The notes under the pieces were generated by a model, which saw nothing but the letters and a program-made list of their open reading frames with translations, searched no databases and was not told where the DNA came from. This document shows positions 43,014 through 50,867 of a stretch of DNA of 64,000 nucleotides, in pieces (the stretch's first letter is position 1; every line of letters begins with the position of its first letter). The position numbers were made by a program, and so were the translations under genes. The DNA comes from Streptomyces sp. MUM 2J (lineage in GTDB: Bacteria > Actinomycetota > Actinomycetes > Streptomycetales > Streptomycetaceae): NCBI RefSeq assembly GCF_022414535.1, contig NZ_JADWYM010000004.1, positions 62,001-126,000 on the forward strand, given 5' to 3'.

Positions 43014-44176
43014 GGCGCGGTTCCGAGGAGAGTGGCCTGGTCGGCGGCGATGAGGGCTTCGAGATCCACGTAGTAGCGCCCTGAGGGCACCGGAGCTCCC
43101 TGCAGGATGCGCCGGGCGGTGTCGGCGACCAGGGCCGCGCCGAGCATGATGCCGCTCGCCAGCTGCGGCCAGCTGGAGAGGGTGCGGCCGATCCGGCTGA
43201 TGGCGTCGGTCATGGCCGGGCTGAGCCGGTCCACGTCCACGATCCGCAGCAGGAGGTCGAGCGACGCGGCGGCGTCGAGCGCGCGGACGTCCTCTGCGGT
43301 GGTTTCGCCGGCCCGGCTGTGGAAGAGGGGCCGGGTCGGCTCCTCGTCGAAACGTTCCACGTCCAGCAGGCCCCGGTCGTTGGCGTCCATGAGGACCGGG
43401 ATACGCCGGGCACGGGCGTGCTCACGGGCGGCGACCTTGGCCCACAGGGTGTCGCATTCCTCGATCAGCAGGTCGAGGCCGGAGCCGGGGCCGGTGCCGA
43501 AGAAGCCGTCGATGGTCTCCTCCGTCACGCCCTCACGGTGGATCTCGATGTCGAGATACGGGTCGATCTCGTACATCTGGCGTGCGCACAGGACCGTCTT
43601 CTCCACGCCCAGGTCGTGGACACCGGCGCGCAACCGATTCAGGTTGGACAGGCCCACGCGGTCGAAGTCCGCCAGGCGGAACGATCCGCCTACGCCTTCC
43701 ATGGCGCAGGTGAGTGCCGCGCCGTTGCCCACGGACAGACCGACCACGCCGATCCGGCGGCCGAGCAGGGCCTGCTGTTCCCCACGGGTGATCTTGCCTC
43801 GGTTGCGATCGGTGCGGACCAGACGGAACTGCTCGTCCGGCAGGAGGTGCACCAGCCGTCCCGACCACGGGTACCAGACCCAGGTGCCGTAACGCCGGCG
43901 TGGCACCCCTGCGCACATCTCGGTGGCCGCGGCCGCCCGGGCCCGGTCGTCCAGCGACTCCCCCGGCCGCAGGCAACGCACCAACTCCTCCAACTGGTCG
44001 TCGATGCGGTCATGGACCTCCCGTACGGCACCCGACTCCAGCAGCGCTGCCAGGGTCGCTTCTCCATCGGCCTCCCCGAGGTTCAGAAGGAGGGGCCGGT
44101 AGGCCGCTTCCCGCGTGCGCGTCGGCCCTGGGTACGAGCATGGATCGTCGTCGACGGACGTGTCTGAATGGATCAC
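43010..44176 (-). CDS. ThiF/MoeB (E1-like) adenylyltransferase family protein
   Basis: A protein of 388 residues. After an N-terminal helical part (1-135) comes an E1-like Rossmann domain: RIGVVGLSVGNGAALTCAMEG (ATP loop, about 141-161), FRLADFDRVGLSNLNRLRAG (the D-x-D-x-V...SNLNR adenylation motif) and EKTVLCARQMYEIDP. A Cys in EECDTLWAK could be a thioester site. No zinc CxxC pairs are seen, unlike MoeB. It resembles the N-terminal half of Rv1355c-type ThiF proteins. It heads a two-gene unit with a GNAT gene. The carrier or peptide it would adenylate is not encoded nearby. Confidence 0.85.
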   Translation of the reverse strand: MIHSDTSVDDDPCSYPGPTRTREAAYRPLLLNLGEADGEATLAALLESGAVREVHDRIDDQLEELVRCLRPGESLDDRARAAAATEMCAGVPRRRYGTWVWYPWSGRLVHLLPDEQFRLVRTDRNRGKITRGEQQALLGRRIGVVGLSVGNGAALTCAMEGVGGSFRLADFDRVGLSNLNRLRAGVHDLGVEKTVLCARQMYEIDPYLDIEIHREGVTEETIDGFFGTGPGSGLDLLIEECDTLWAKVAAREHARARRIPVLMDANDRGLLDVERFDEEPTRPLFHSRAGETTAEDVRALDAAASLDLLLRIVDVDRLSPAMTDAISRIGRTLSSWPQLASGIMLGAALVADTARRILQGAPVPSGRYYVDLEALIAADQATLLGTAP

Positions 44177-44311
44177 GAAACGGGAAGCTAGCAGTCGAAC
44201 GATCTTGGAAAGCCCTTGTCACACGGGAGCGCACACTCGAATTGATGCGCGACCCCTTCACCACCGCTCACCACCCTCACCACCACGCTGACCGAGCCCA
44301 GGCGAAAGGAC

Positions 44312-44596
44312 CTACACCATCCGGTCCACCGCGTCCTTGGCTTCCTTCAGGCCGGCGCCGGTCATCTCGCGGTACGCCCTGATCGCAGCGACCTGCTTGC
44401 CCTCGCGCACCAGCGCCTCGACCCGCTCCCGTTGCGCTCGCTGCCCGTCCGGCTCCTCCAGGCCCAACCGGTCGGCGATCAGGGCGAGCTGACGCTCCAT
44501 GCGCACCAGTCGCCTGTCCATGCCGGAGAGACGGCTCTGGACGCTCCAGATTCCGGCGAAAAGGCCCAGAACGAGAAGAAGTTCCACGATACCCAT
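44312..44596 (-). CDS. Small membrane protein with L7/L12 C-terminal-like domain
   Basis: A protein of 94 residues: one N-terminal membrane helix (GIVELLLVLGLFAGIWSV), a coiled-coil stretch (RLSGMDRRLVRMERQLALIADRLGL), a basic linker, then a segment like the C-terminal domain of ribosomal protein L7/L12 (KQVAAIRAYREMTGAGLKEAKDAVDRMV). Such mini-proteins are known in actinobacteria without a proven job. ATG at 44596; the open frame further upstream is not coding. It could tether a translation GTPase or another L12-binding factor at the membrane, which is pure inference. Confidence 0.8.
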   Translation of the reverse strand: MGIVELLLVLGLFAGIWSVQSRLSGMDRRLVRMERQLALIADRLGLEEPDGQRAQRERVEALVREGKQVAAIRAYREMTGAGLKEAKDAVDRMV

Positions 44597-44852
44597 GCCG
44601 AACGATCCTAGGCGGGCCCGGGAAGCGGTCGGTTCCCGGGGCGGCAGACGACGTTCGGGGCCGGGCCCTTGGCCCCCGATCGCGCCATGACGAGCGGACA
44701 CGAGGCAGTCCGGCCGCCGGTCCCAGCCTGCTCCCGCGCGGCCACGGACGGCATCCGGCTGTGCCGGCGGGCCGTTCGGCTCTACCGGCCGCCGCCGGCT
44801 GCGACTAACGTCGTGTGCGTGACCCGTCCAGTCGGGCATGTGGGAGGTCGCC

Positions 44853-45347
44853 ATGGCAGCCGGGCAACGGAGGAAGACACCGTGGCTCCCGCCGCGCTGG
44901 TTCATCCGTCTGGCCTGGTCGGTCCACCGGGGCGTGTACCGGGTCTCCGGAGGCCGGATCGGGCTGTGGCGGCCGCGTGCCAAAGGCTGGGGCACGCTGC
45001 GGCTGACCACCACCGGGCGCCGTACGGGCCGGCCGCGCAGCGTCATCATCGGGTATGTCGAGGACGGTCCGAACCTGGTCTCGCTCGCGATGAACGGGTG
45101 GGGTGAGGGCGAGCCCTCCTGGTGGCTCAACCTGCAGACGCGCCCGGACGCGACCGTCGAACTGGCCGACGGGCAGCGGCTCGTGCACGCCCACGCCGCA
45201 ACGGGTGACGAGCGGTCGCGGCTGTGGAGCCGGTGGCGTGAGATCGACAGGAACCTGGACGCCTACGCGGCGCGCCGGCCGTCCGACACGGCGGTGGTGG
45301 TCCTGGAGCCCAGAGCCGACGCGCCCGGCCCGCCGCAGGGCAGCTGA
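44853..45347 (+). CDS. Deazaflavin-dependent nitroreductase family protein (DDN-like)
   Basis: A small flavin/F420-type oxidoreductase of 164 residues. The DUF385/DDN family blocks are TLRLTTTGRRTGRPRSVIIGYVEDGPNLVSLAMNGW and SWWLNLQTRPDATVELADGQRLVHAHAAT. An N-terminal amphipathic helix (RWFIRLAWSVHRGVYRVSGGRIG) is usual and may touch the membrane. F420-dependent reduction of an unknown small molecule is likely. ATG at 44853 has GGGAGG 5 bases upstream; the in-frame ATG at 44838 precedes that ribosome site and is unlikely. Confidence 0.88.
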   Translation: MAAGQRRKTPWLPPRWFIRLAWSVHRGVYRVSGGRIGLWRPRAKGWGTLRLTTTGRRTGRPRSVIIGYVEDGPNLVSLAMNGWGEGEPSWWLNLQTRPDATVELADGQRLVHAHAATGDERSRLWSRWREIDRNLDAYAARRPSDTAVVVLEPRADAPGPPQGS

Positions 45348-45579
45348 CCGGCCGGCGCCCCGTCCTCTCCCCGTCCGGTGTCTCCAGGGCGACGGCGCCC
45401 ACCGCGCCGTGCCCGGTATCGTCTGCCGGGGAGTACGCATTCGACCTCCCGTTCGCCTTGGTAGGGAGTGCCCCCCTCGTCTGGTCGCCCTCGTCCGGAT
45501 TGGAGCCCGCTTCGGCCGCGGTCACCTCGTCGAGCGGGCCGAAACATCGGCGGCTGGGATCAGTTGCCGGGAAGAGCCG

Positions 45580-46137
45580 ATGAGCTTCGACGTAATCTGC
45601 CTGATCGCCGAGTGGGCGCCTGCCGTTGCGGCTTGCCGGGAGTCCCGTGGCACCGACTTCTACTGGGATGCGCCCGAACATCCCAGCGGCCCGGGCCTTC
45701 CGTTTGTGGTCGAACGCGACTACCGCGGCTTCGATTTCATCGAAGCCGGCTTCTACTACGAGGTCTTGCGCCGCCAGTTGCCGAGCGGGCTGCGGGACAC
45801 AGCTGATGCCTTTCTCGGATCCGTCTATCACGACCTCGGACAAGGGTGTCCGGAGCCACCTGATGACCTGGCCGACGACGCTGGCATCGACCTTGCGGAG
45901 CACGAAACGTACTACTCGATGCGTCCGGCGACGGTCCGCGCAGTACGTGAGCACGCACGGTCGGTACCGTGGGCGGAGATCGAACGCGCTGCGATGAATG
46001 CCACGGTTCCACCACGTGTCACCAGGGACGATGTCCGCGACATCGAGCACTTTCGCAGCATCGTGTGGTTCCACCAGGACTGGTTGGACGAAGCAGCCCG
46101 AACCGAACGCGGGCTGATCGTCCTCCTCAGTCAGTGA
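45580..46137 (+). CDS. Hypothetical protein, possibly accessory
   Basis: A protein of 185 residues I cannot assign. It is soluble, rich in Tyr, Phe, Asp and Glu, and has fewer GC-driven Ala/Arg runs than its neighbours. Its helical C-terminal part (VRDIEHFRSIVWFHQDWLDEAARTERGLIVLLS) faintly recalls DUF1877/YfbM proteins, but the match is too weak for a call. ATG at 45580 is preceded by GAAGAG. It lies alone between the deazaflavin reductase and the STAND unit, inside the variable interval between dapA and dapD. Confidence 0.7.
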   Translation: MSFDVICLIAEWAPAVAACRESRGTDFYWDAPEHPSGPGLPFVVERDYRGFDFIEAGFYYEVLRRQLPSGLRDTADAFLGSVYHDLGQGCPEPPDDLADDAGIDLAEHETYYSMRPATVRAVREHARSVPWAEIERAAMNATVPPRVTRDDVRDIEHFRSIVWFHQDWLDEAARTERGLIVLLSQ

Positions 46138-46197
46138 CGGGCACAGACAGCCCACGGCCCACCGGGGCGGCACTTCGTCCACAGATGTCGGCGATTG

Positions 46198-46251
46198 CTC
46201 CAGGTCTTCCCCGTCCACCCGGCCCCGAGGGTTCGGGGGCCTGACCTGGAG
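46198..46251 (+). other. Nested hairpin in front of the STAND/TPR unit
   Basis: CTCCAGGTC (46198-46206) and GACCTGGAG (46243-46251) form a perfect 9-bp stem that encloses a second stem GGCCCCGA-GGGT-TCGGGGGCC. It lies 57 bases before the ATG at 46309 and could end the upstream gene's transcript or act in the leader of the downstream unit. Confidence 0.5.
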
Positions 46252-46308
46252 GGCACGAACACCCCGGGATGTTCCGGTAGCAGACTTGTGTGCGACGGGG
46301 GTTGAGGC

Positions 46309-46737
46309 ATGGTCAGTGCGGAGATCGTGCAGTGGGCGGAGCAGGCCGGGCCTGCCGTGACGGCCGCGGTGAGTGCGTACGGGGCGGCGGTGCTGACCCG
46401 TGCGCAGGACGCGGCCGCCGATGCCACGGTCGGGCTCGGACAGCGGGTCCTGCAGATGGTGTGGCGGCGCCGGGACGCGGCGGGCCGGGCCGAGCTGGAA
46501 CGTGTGGTGGACGAGGCCGCCGACGAGCGGAGCGAGGCGTACACGACGGCCGTGTTGGGCAGGCTGCTCAGGCGCGCCCTGCAGGACGACCCCGGGCTCA
46601 GGGAGGAGTTGGCCGCCCTGCTGCCCGCTCCGGCCGCGGGCCCGGTCACCATCACGGCGTCCGGTGAGCGGTCGATCGCCGCGCAGTACATCGGCACCGC
46701 GATCACCGGTGACGGTCACACGGCACCCCGGGCGTGA
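46309..46737 (+). CDS. Small helical protein, probable adaptor of the STAND NTPase
   Basis: A protein of 142 residues. The first 80 residues are Ala-rich helix (VTAAVSAYGAAVLTRAQDAAADATVGLGQRVLQMVWRRR) like effector-associated helical N-domains in actinobacterial conflict proteins. An acidic helical part (LRRALQDDPGLREELAALLP) follows, and then the short motif GERSIAAQYIGTAITGD near 118-134. The same motif stands at the N-terminus of the next protein. It ends 3 bases before that gene's GTG, so they are co-translated. No catalytic residues are recognised. A real gene by codon use and context; adaptor role is inferred. Confidence 0.75.
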   Translation: MVSAEIVQWAEQAGPAVTAAVSAYGAAVLTRAQDAAADATVGLGQRVLQMVWRRRDAAGRAELERVVDEAADERSEAYTTAVLGRLLRRALQDDPGLREELAALLPAPAAGPVTITASGERSIAAQYIGTAITGDGHTAPRA

Positions 46738-46740
46738 GGG

Positions 46741-49011
46741 GTGGGTACGGACGAAGCCCTGTCGCGGCCCCGTATCGAGGCGGTCGGGGAGCGGTCGATC
46801 GCGGCCGAACGGATCGGTGTCGCCTTCACCGGCGACGTGCTGCCCGCCGAGGCACTGTCCGCACCCGAGAAGGTCACGGCGGCCCCGGGCTTCTCGAACC
46901 TGCCTCCTGCCGCCCTCTGTCTGGGCCGTGAGGAGGAACTGGTCCGGCTTCGCCGCATGCTGATCGGCGGGCAGGAATGGGCGACCACCCGGAGCGCGGC
47001 CGTGCACGGGCTGGGCGGCATCGGCAAGAGCACCCTCGCGCTGCACTACGCCCACCGGCACCGCGGTGACCACACCCTGATCTGGTGGATCAACGCCGCC
47101 TCCCCCGACGGGATCGAGACCTCCCTCGCCGCTCTCACCCGCACGCTCGTGCCCGGCTGGGCCGCCACGGCGGCACGCGCCGAGCAGGCGGCCTGGGCGA
47201 TGCAGTGGCTGGCCTGGCACCCGGGCTGGCTGCTGGTCTACGACAACGTCGAGGACCCCGACGACCTCTCCCCCTACACCGGCGCCCTGCACCAGGGGCA
47301 TCACCTGGCGACCAGCCGCCGCGCCACCGGCTGGCCCGACAGCGCCCCCACACTGGCCCTGGGCGCCCTCGACCCCGGCGACGCCACCGCCCTGCTGTGC
47401 CGCCTCGCGTTCAAGAGCGCCGCCCCGGCACCACGGCAGCGGGCCGACGCCCGCGCCCTGGCCGACGACCTGGGACACTTCCCCCTGGCGATCAAGCAGG
47501 CCGGCGCCTACCTCGCCCAGAACCGCGGCATCAGGCTCGACGCCTACCGCCGACGCCTGGGTGCCAAACTCGCCAAGACCGCCCACGGCATCGACGCCGA
47601 ACGCACCATCGCCCGCGTCTGGAACGTCACCCTCGCCACCTTGCAGGAGAACGATCCGCTGGCCGTGGAAGTGCTGCACACCGCCGCCTGGCTCGCCCCC
47701 GACGGGATCCCCCACGCCCTGCTCACCCCGCCCGGCACGGACCCGGACGACGCCGACGACGTCGTGGAGGCCGTCGGCACCCTGGCGGCCTACAGCATGG
47801 TCACCGACACCGGCACCGCCATCGGAATCCACCGGCTGGTCCAAACCGTCCTGCGCACCCCGCACGCCGGCCCCGCCGGCACCACGCCGTCCCCGCACCC
47901 GCCAGGACGGGAACGTGCGGAACAGGCCGTCCTGCACCACCTGACCCCGCCCCCGGGCCGGAACAGCCCCACCGACAGCCAGTGGGACACCGTCACCCCC
48001 CACCTGGTCGCCCTGGCCGCCACCACCTCGCCGGCTCACGTCAACGCCCTGCTCACCGCCGCCTACAGCACCGCGGCCCACCGTCTCCACCAGCAAGGCC
48101 ACGCCGCCCGCACCATCCCCCTGTACGAGGCCACCCTCCCCCTGTACGAACAGGTCCTCGGAGACACCCACCCGCAGACCCTGACCAGCCGCAACAACCT
48201 GGCCGCCGCCTACCAGTCGGCGGGAGACCTGGAACGGGCCGTCCCCCTGTACGAGAGGGCCCTCACCCTGTACGAACAGGTCCTCGGCGACACCCACCCC
48301 GACACCCTCGTCAGCCGCAACAACCTGGCCGCCGCCTACGAGTCGGCGGGAGACCTGGAACGGGCCGTCCCCCTCCTGGAGACCACCCTCACCCAGTTCG
48401 AGGAGATCCTCGGCGACACCCACCCGCAGACCCTGACCAGCCGCAACAACCTGGCCGCCGTCTACCAGTCGGCGGGAGACCTGGAACGGGCCGTCCCCCT
48501 GTACGAGAGGGCCCTCACCCAGTCCGAACAGGTCCTCGGCGACACCCACCCCGACACCCTCGTCAGCCGCAACAACCTCGCTGCCGCCTACAAGACGGCG
48601 GGAGACCTGAAGCGAGCGATCCCTTTGTACGAGAGGGCCCTCACCCAGCGCGAGCAGGTCCTCGGCGACACCCACCCCGACACCCTCGTCAGCCGCAACA
48701 ACCTCGCCCACGCCTACAAGACGGCGGGAGACCTGGAACGGGCCGTCCCCCTGTACGAGAGGGCCCTCACCCAGTCCGAGCAGGTCCTCGGCGACACCCA
48801 CCCCGACACCCTCGTCAGCCGCAACAACCTCGCTGCCGCCTACGAGTCGGCGGGAGACCTGGAACGGGCCGTCCCCCTCCTGGAGACCACCCTCACCCAG
48901 CGCGAGCAGGTCCTCGGCGACACCCACCCGCACACCGTGATCAGCCGTGACAACCTCGCCCACGCCCGTCGGGCAGCCGACGCGACACGGCAGAGGGGCA
49001 CCGCAACCTGA
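46741..49011 (+). CDS. STAND (NB-ARC-like) NTPase with C-terminal TPR array
   Basis: A signalling ATPase of 756 residues. A short N-terminus with GERSIAAERIGVAFTGD (16-32) leads to the NTPase domain (about 60-330): GREEELVRLRRML, Walker A GLGGIGKSTLA at 90-100, Walker B-like WLLVYDNVEDP near 163-173, and GHFPLAIKQAGAYLAQ. A helical winged region follows (about 290-420). The C-terminus (about 458-750) has seven 42-residue TPR units of the form LYERALT..EQVLGDTHPDTLxSRNNLAAAY. STAND proteins oligomerise when a ligand binds their repeats; many bacterial ones act in defence. No effector domain is fused, so the preceding small gene may supply it. GTG start, 3 bases after the previous stop. Confidence 0.9.
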   Translation: MGTDEALSRPRIEAVGERSIAAERIGVAFTGDVLPAEALSAPEKVTAAPGFSNLPPAALCLGREEELVRLRRMLIGGQEWATTRSAAVHGLGGIGKSTLALHYAHRHRGDHTLIWWINAASPDGIETSLAALTRTLVPGWAATAARAEQAAWAMQWLAWHPGWLLVYDNVEDPDDLSPYTGALHQGHHLATSRRATGWPDSAPTLALGALDPGDATALLCRLAFKSAAPAPRQRADARALADDLGHFPLAIKQAGAYLAQNRGIRLDAYRRRLGAKLAKTAHGIDAERTIARVWNVTLATLQENDPLAVEVLHTAAWLAPDGIPHALLTPPGTDPDDADDVVEAVGTLAAYSMVTDTGTAIGIHRLVQTVLRTPHAGPAGTTPSPHPPGRERAEQAVLHHLTPPPGRNSPTDSQWDTVTPHLVALAATTSPAHVNALLTAAYSTAAHRLHQQGHAARTIPLYEATLPLYEQVLGDTHPQTLTSRNNLAAAYQSAGDLERAVPLYERALTLYEQVLGDTHPDTLVSRNNLAAAYESAGDLERAVPLLETTLTQFEEILGDTHPQTLTSRNNLAAVYQSAGDLERAVPLYERALTQSEQVLGDTHPDTLVSRNNLAAAYKTAGDLKRAIPLYERALTQREQVLGDTHPDTLVSRNNLAHAYKTAGDLERAVPLYERALTQSEQVLGDTHPDTLVSRNNLAAAYESAGDLERAVPLLETTLTQREQVLGDTHPHTVISRDNLAHARRAADATRQRGTAT
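48115..48996 (+). repeat. Seven tandem 126-bp repeats encoding TPR units
   Basis: Seven head-to-tail units of 126 bases (42 codons) with very high nucleotide identity; for example CAGGTCCTCGGCGACACCCA recurs. Units 2 and 4-6 share LYERALT; units 3 and 7 share LLETTLTQ. The pattern is typical of recent unit duplication inside a TPR domain. Confidence 0.9.
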
Positions 49012-49089
49012 ATGCCCACAGCCGGCCCCCGGCCGCCGAGGGCCTTTGCCGGCCGGGTCGAACGCCCCGGGGTTGCTCACACGTTCGAA

Positions 49090-49125
49090 CGCCCTCCCGG
49101 GCCGCTCTCGGGCCGTGGAAGGGCG
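49090..49125. terminator. Possible hairpin terminator after dapD / STAND gene
   Basis: CGCCCT ... AGGGCG arms with an inner GGCC/GGCC pairing lie between the convergent stops at 49011 and 49217. The stem is interrupted, so the call is weak. Confidence 0.35.
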
Positions 49126-49216
49126 CTCGGTGGTGACCGGCGTCGACGGCTGCCGCCAGCCCGGCAGCGGGTCGGAACGTCGGTCGGGGGTGGCCGCGGG
49201 TCACGGCCGCCCGTGG

Positions 49217-50206
49217 TCAGTTGTGGCTGTGCAGGATGTCGTTGAGGCCGCCCCACTCGGCGTTGTTCGGGACCGCCTGGACCTGGCCGGTGACCGAGTT
49301 GCGGCGGAAGAGCACGTTGTCGGCCCCGGACAGCTCGCGGGCCTTGACGATCTGGCCGTCGGGCAGGGTGACCTTGGTTCCGGCGGTGAGGTAGAGGCCC
49401 GCCTCGACCACGCAGTCGTTGCCCAGCGCGATGCCGACACCCGCCTCCGCACCGACCAGGGAGCGCTCGCCGATGCGGACGCGCTCCTTGCCGCCGCCGG
49501 AGAGGGTGCCCATGGTGGACGCGCCGCCGCCGATGTCGGAGCCGTCGCCGACGACGACGCCCTGGGAGATGCGGCCCTCGACCATGGAGGTGCCGAGCGT
49601 GCCGGCGTTGAAGTTGACGAAGCCCTCGTGCATCACGGTCGTCCCGGCGGCCAGGTGGGCACCGAGGCGGACCCGGTCGGCGTCGGCGATGCGCACGCCC
49701 GCCGGGACGACGTAGTCGGTCATCCGGGGGAACTTGTCCACGCCGAAGACGGACAGGTGCAGGCCGCGGGCGCGGGCCCGCAGGCGCACCGTCTCCAGCG
49801 TGTCCGCGGCGACCGGGCCGAGGGAGGTCCACACGACGTTGGCGAGGAAGCCGAAGATGCCGTCCAGGTTCTGCTCGTTGGGCCGCACCAGGCGGTGCGA
49901 GAGCAGGTGCAGGCGCAGCCACACGTCGTGGGGGTCGAGCGGCTTGTCGTCCAGCGAGGAGATGACCGTACGGACCGCGACGACCTCCACACCGCGCACC
50001 TCGTCGGTGCGGATCGCCCCGGCGGCGCCTTCGCCGAGGAGTTCCACGGCGCGCTCCGGGGTGAGCCGCTCGGTGCCGGCCGGGCCGGGCTGCTCGGCCC
50101 GCTCGGGGGCGGGGAACCAGGTGTCGAGGACGGTGCCGTCGGCGGCGATCGTGGCGAGGCCGGCGGCCACGGCGCCGGTGGTGCGGGGAGCAGTCGTGTC
50201 GGTCAT
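49217..50206 (-). CDS. dapD: 2,3,4,5-tetrahydropyridine-2,6-dicarboxylate N-succinyltransferase
   Basis: The enzyme of 329 residues uses succinyl-CoA to block the amino group in the succinylase branch of lysine/diaminopimelate synthesis. It is the long actinobacterial form: an N-terminal alpha/beta part (about 1-165) and a left-handed beta-helix with hexapeptide turns, seen as [35 protein letters not shown] and [24 protein letters not shown]. The C-terminal [14 protein letters not shown] is typical. ATG at 50206. It is convergent with the STAND gene. Confidence 0.95.
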   Translation of the reverse strand: MTDTTAPRTTGAVAAGLATIAADGTVLDTWFPAPERAEQPGPAGTERLTPERAVELLGEGAAGAIRTDEVRGVEVVAVRTVISSLDDKPLDPHDVWLRLHLLSHRLVRPNEQNLDGIFGFLANVVWTSLGPVAADTLETVRLRARARGLHLSVFGVDKFPRMTDYVVPAGVRIADADRVRLGAHLAAGTTVMHEGFVNFNAGTLGTSMVEGRISQGVVVGDGSDIGGGASTMGTLSGGGKERVRIGERSLVGAEAGVGIALGNDCVVEAGLYLTAGTKVTLPDGQIVKARELSGADNVLFRRNSVTGQVQAVPNNAEWGGLNDILHSHN

Positions 50207-50303
50207 GGGGGAAACCTAACCGGCCGGGCCCCGCGGGGGCCAAATCCGCGGGGGGCCGTCTCAGGGATCGGCCGCGGGGACCCCCGGCACCACGCCGCCT
50301 GCC

Positions 50304-50867
50304 TCAGACGCCCCGGCGTGCCGGCGGTTCCGCTGGGACGACCCGTCCCAGTGCCTCGCGGGCGTACTCCTCGTCGTAGGCCTCGCCCGTCAGCAGCACC
50401 TGCAGGCAGATCCCGTCCATGAGCGCCGTCAGTGCCCGTGCGGTGACCGGGTCGGTGCGGCGGGCCAGCCGGTCCGCGAGCCCCTGTGCCCACTCGGCGG
50501 CGACCGGGCGCAGGGCGGGCCGGCGCAGGGCGGCGAGGTAGAGCTCGTACTCCAGCTCGACCTCGGAGCGTTCGCCTGCCAGCCAGGCGCCGAGCAGTGC
50601 CGCGAGTTCGCCGGCCAGGTCGGCCTGCGGGTCGAGGAGACCGCCGCGGGCCGCGAGGAGCGCGTCGAAGCCCTGGTTGGCCTGGCGCAGCGCGGCCACC
50701 ATCAGCTCGTCGAGGCTCGCGAAGTGGTACGTGGTGGAACCCAGCGGTACGTCGGCTTCGGCGGCGACGCTGCGGTGGCTCAGCCCGGCCAGTCCCCTGT
50801 CCCGCACGACGCGCAGCGCCGCGTCGATGATCCGCTGTCGCCGGCCGGGGTCGTGACGCCGGGCCAT
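50304..50867 (-). CDS. TetR family regulator of the SMR efflux gene
   Basis: A regulator of 187 residues with an N-terminal HTH: RRQRIIDAALRVVRDRGLAGLSHRSVAAEADVPLGSTTYHFASLDELMVAAL (about 10-60). It belongs to the group of TetR proteins that pair with multidrug pumps. ATG at 50867 overlaps the stop of the SMR gene (ATGA), so both are on one transcript read from the SMR promoter. A perfect palindrome directly upstream of that promoter's start codon is the probable operator. The extended open frame in front is not coding. Confidence 0.92.
   Translation of the reverse strand: MARRHDPGRRQRIIDAALRVVRDRGLAGLSHRSVAAEADVPLGSTTYHFASLDELMVAALRQANQGFDALLAARGGLLDPQADLAGELAALLGAWLAGERSEVELEYELYLAALRRPALRPVAAEWAQGLADRLARRTDPVTARALTALMDGICLQVLLTGEAYDEEYAREALGRVVPAEPPARRGV

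Noticed and set aside
48115..48996. Regular direct repeats as a CRISPR array
   Set aside because: Unit length is 126 bases without unique spacers, and the repeats code for TPR units in frame.
45127..49080. A 1317-codon open frame on the minus strand across the STAND gene and its neighbours
   Set aside because: It is the antisense shadow of real genes at very high GC. Its repeated product mirrors the TPR repeats and shows no family features, while the plus-strand genes have clear motifs.
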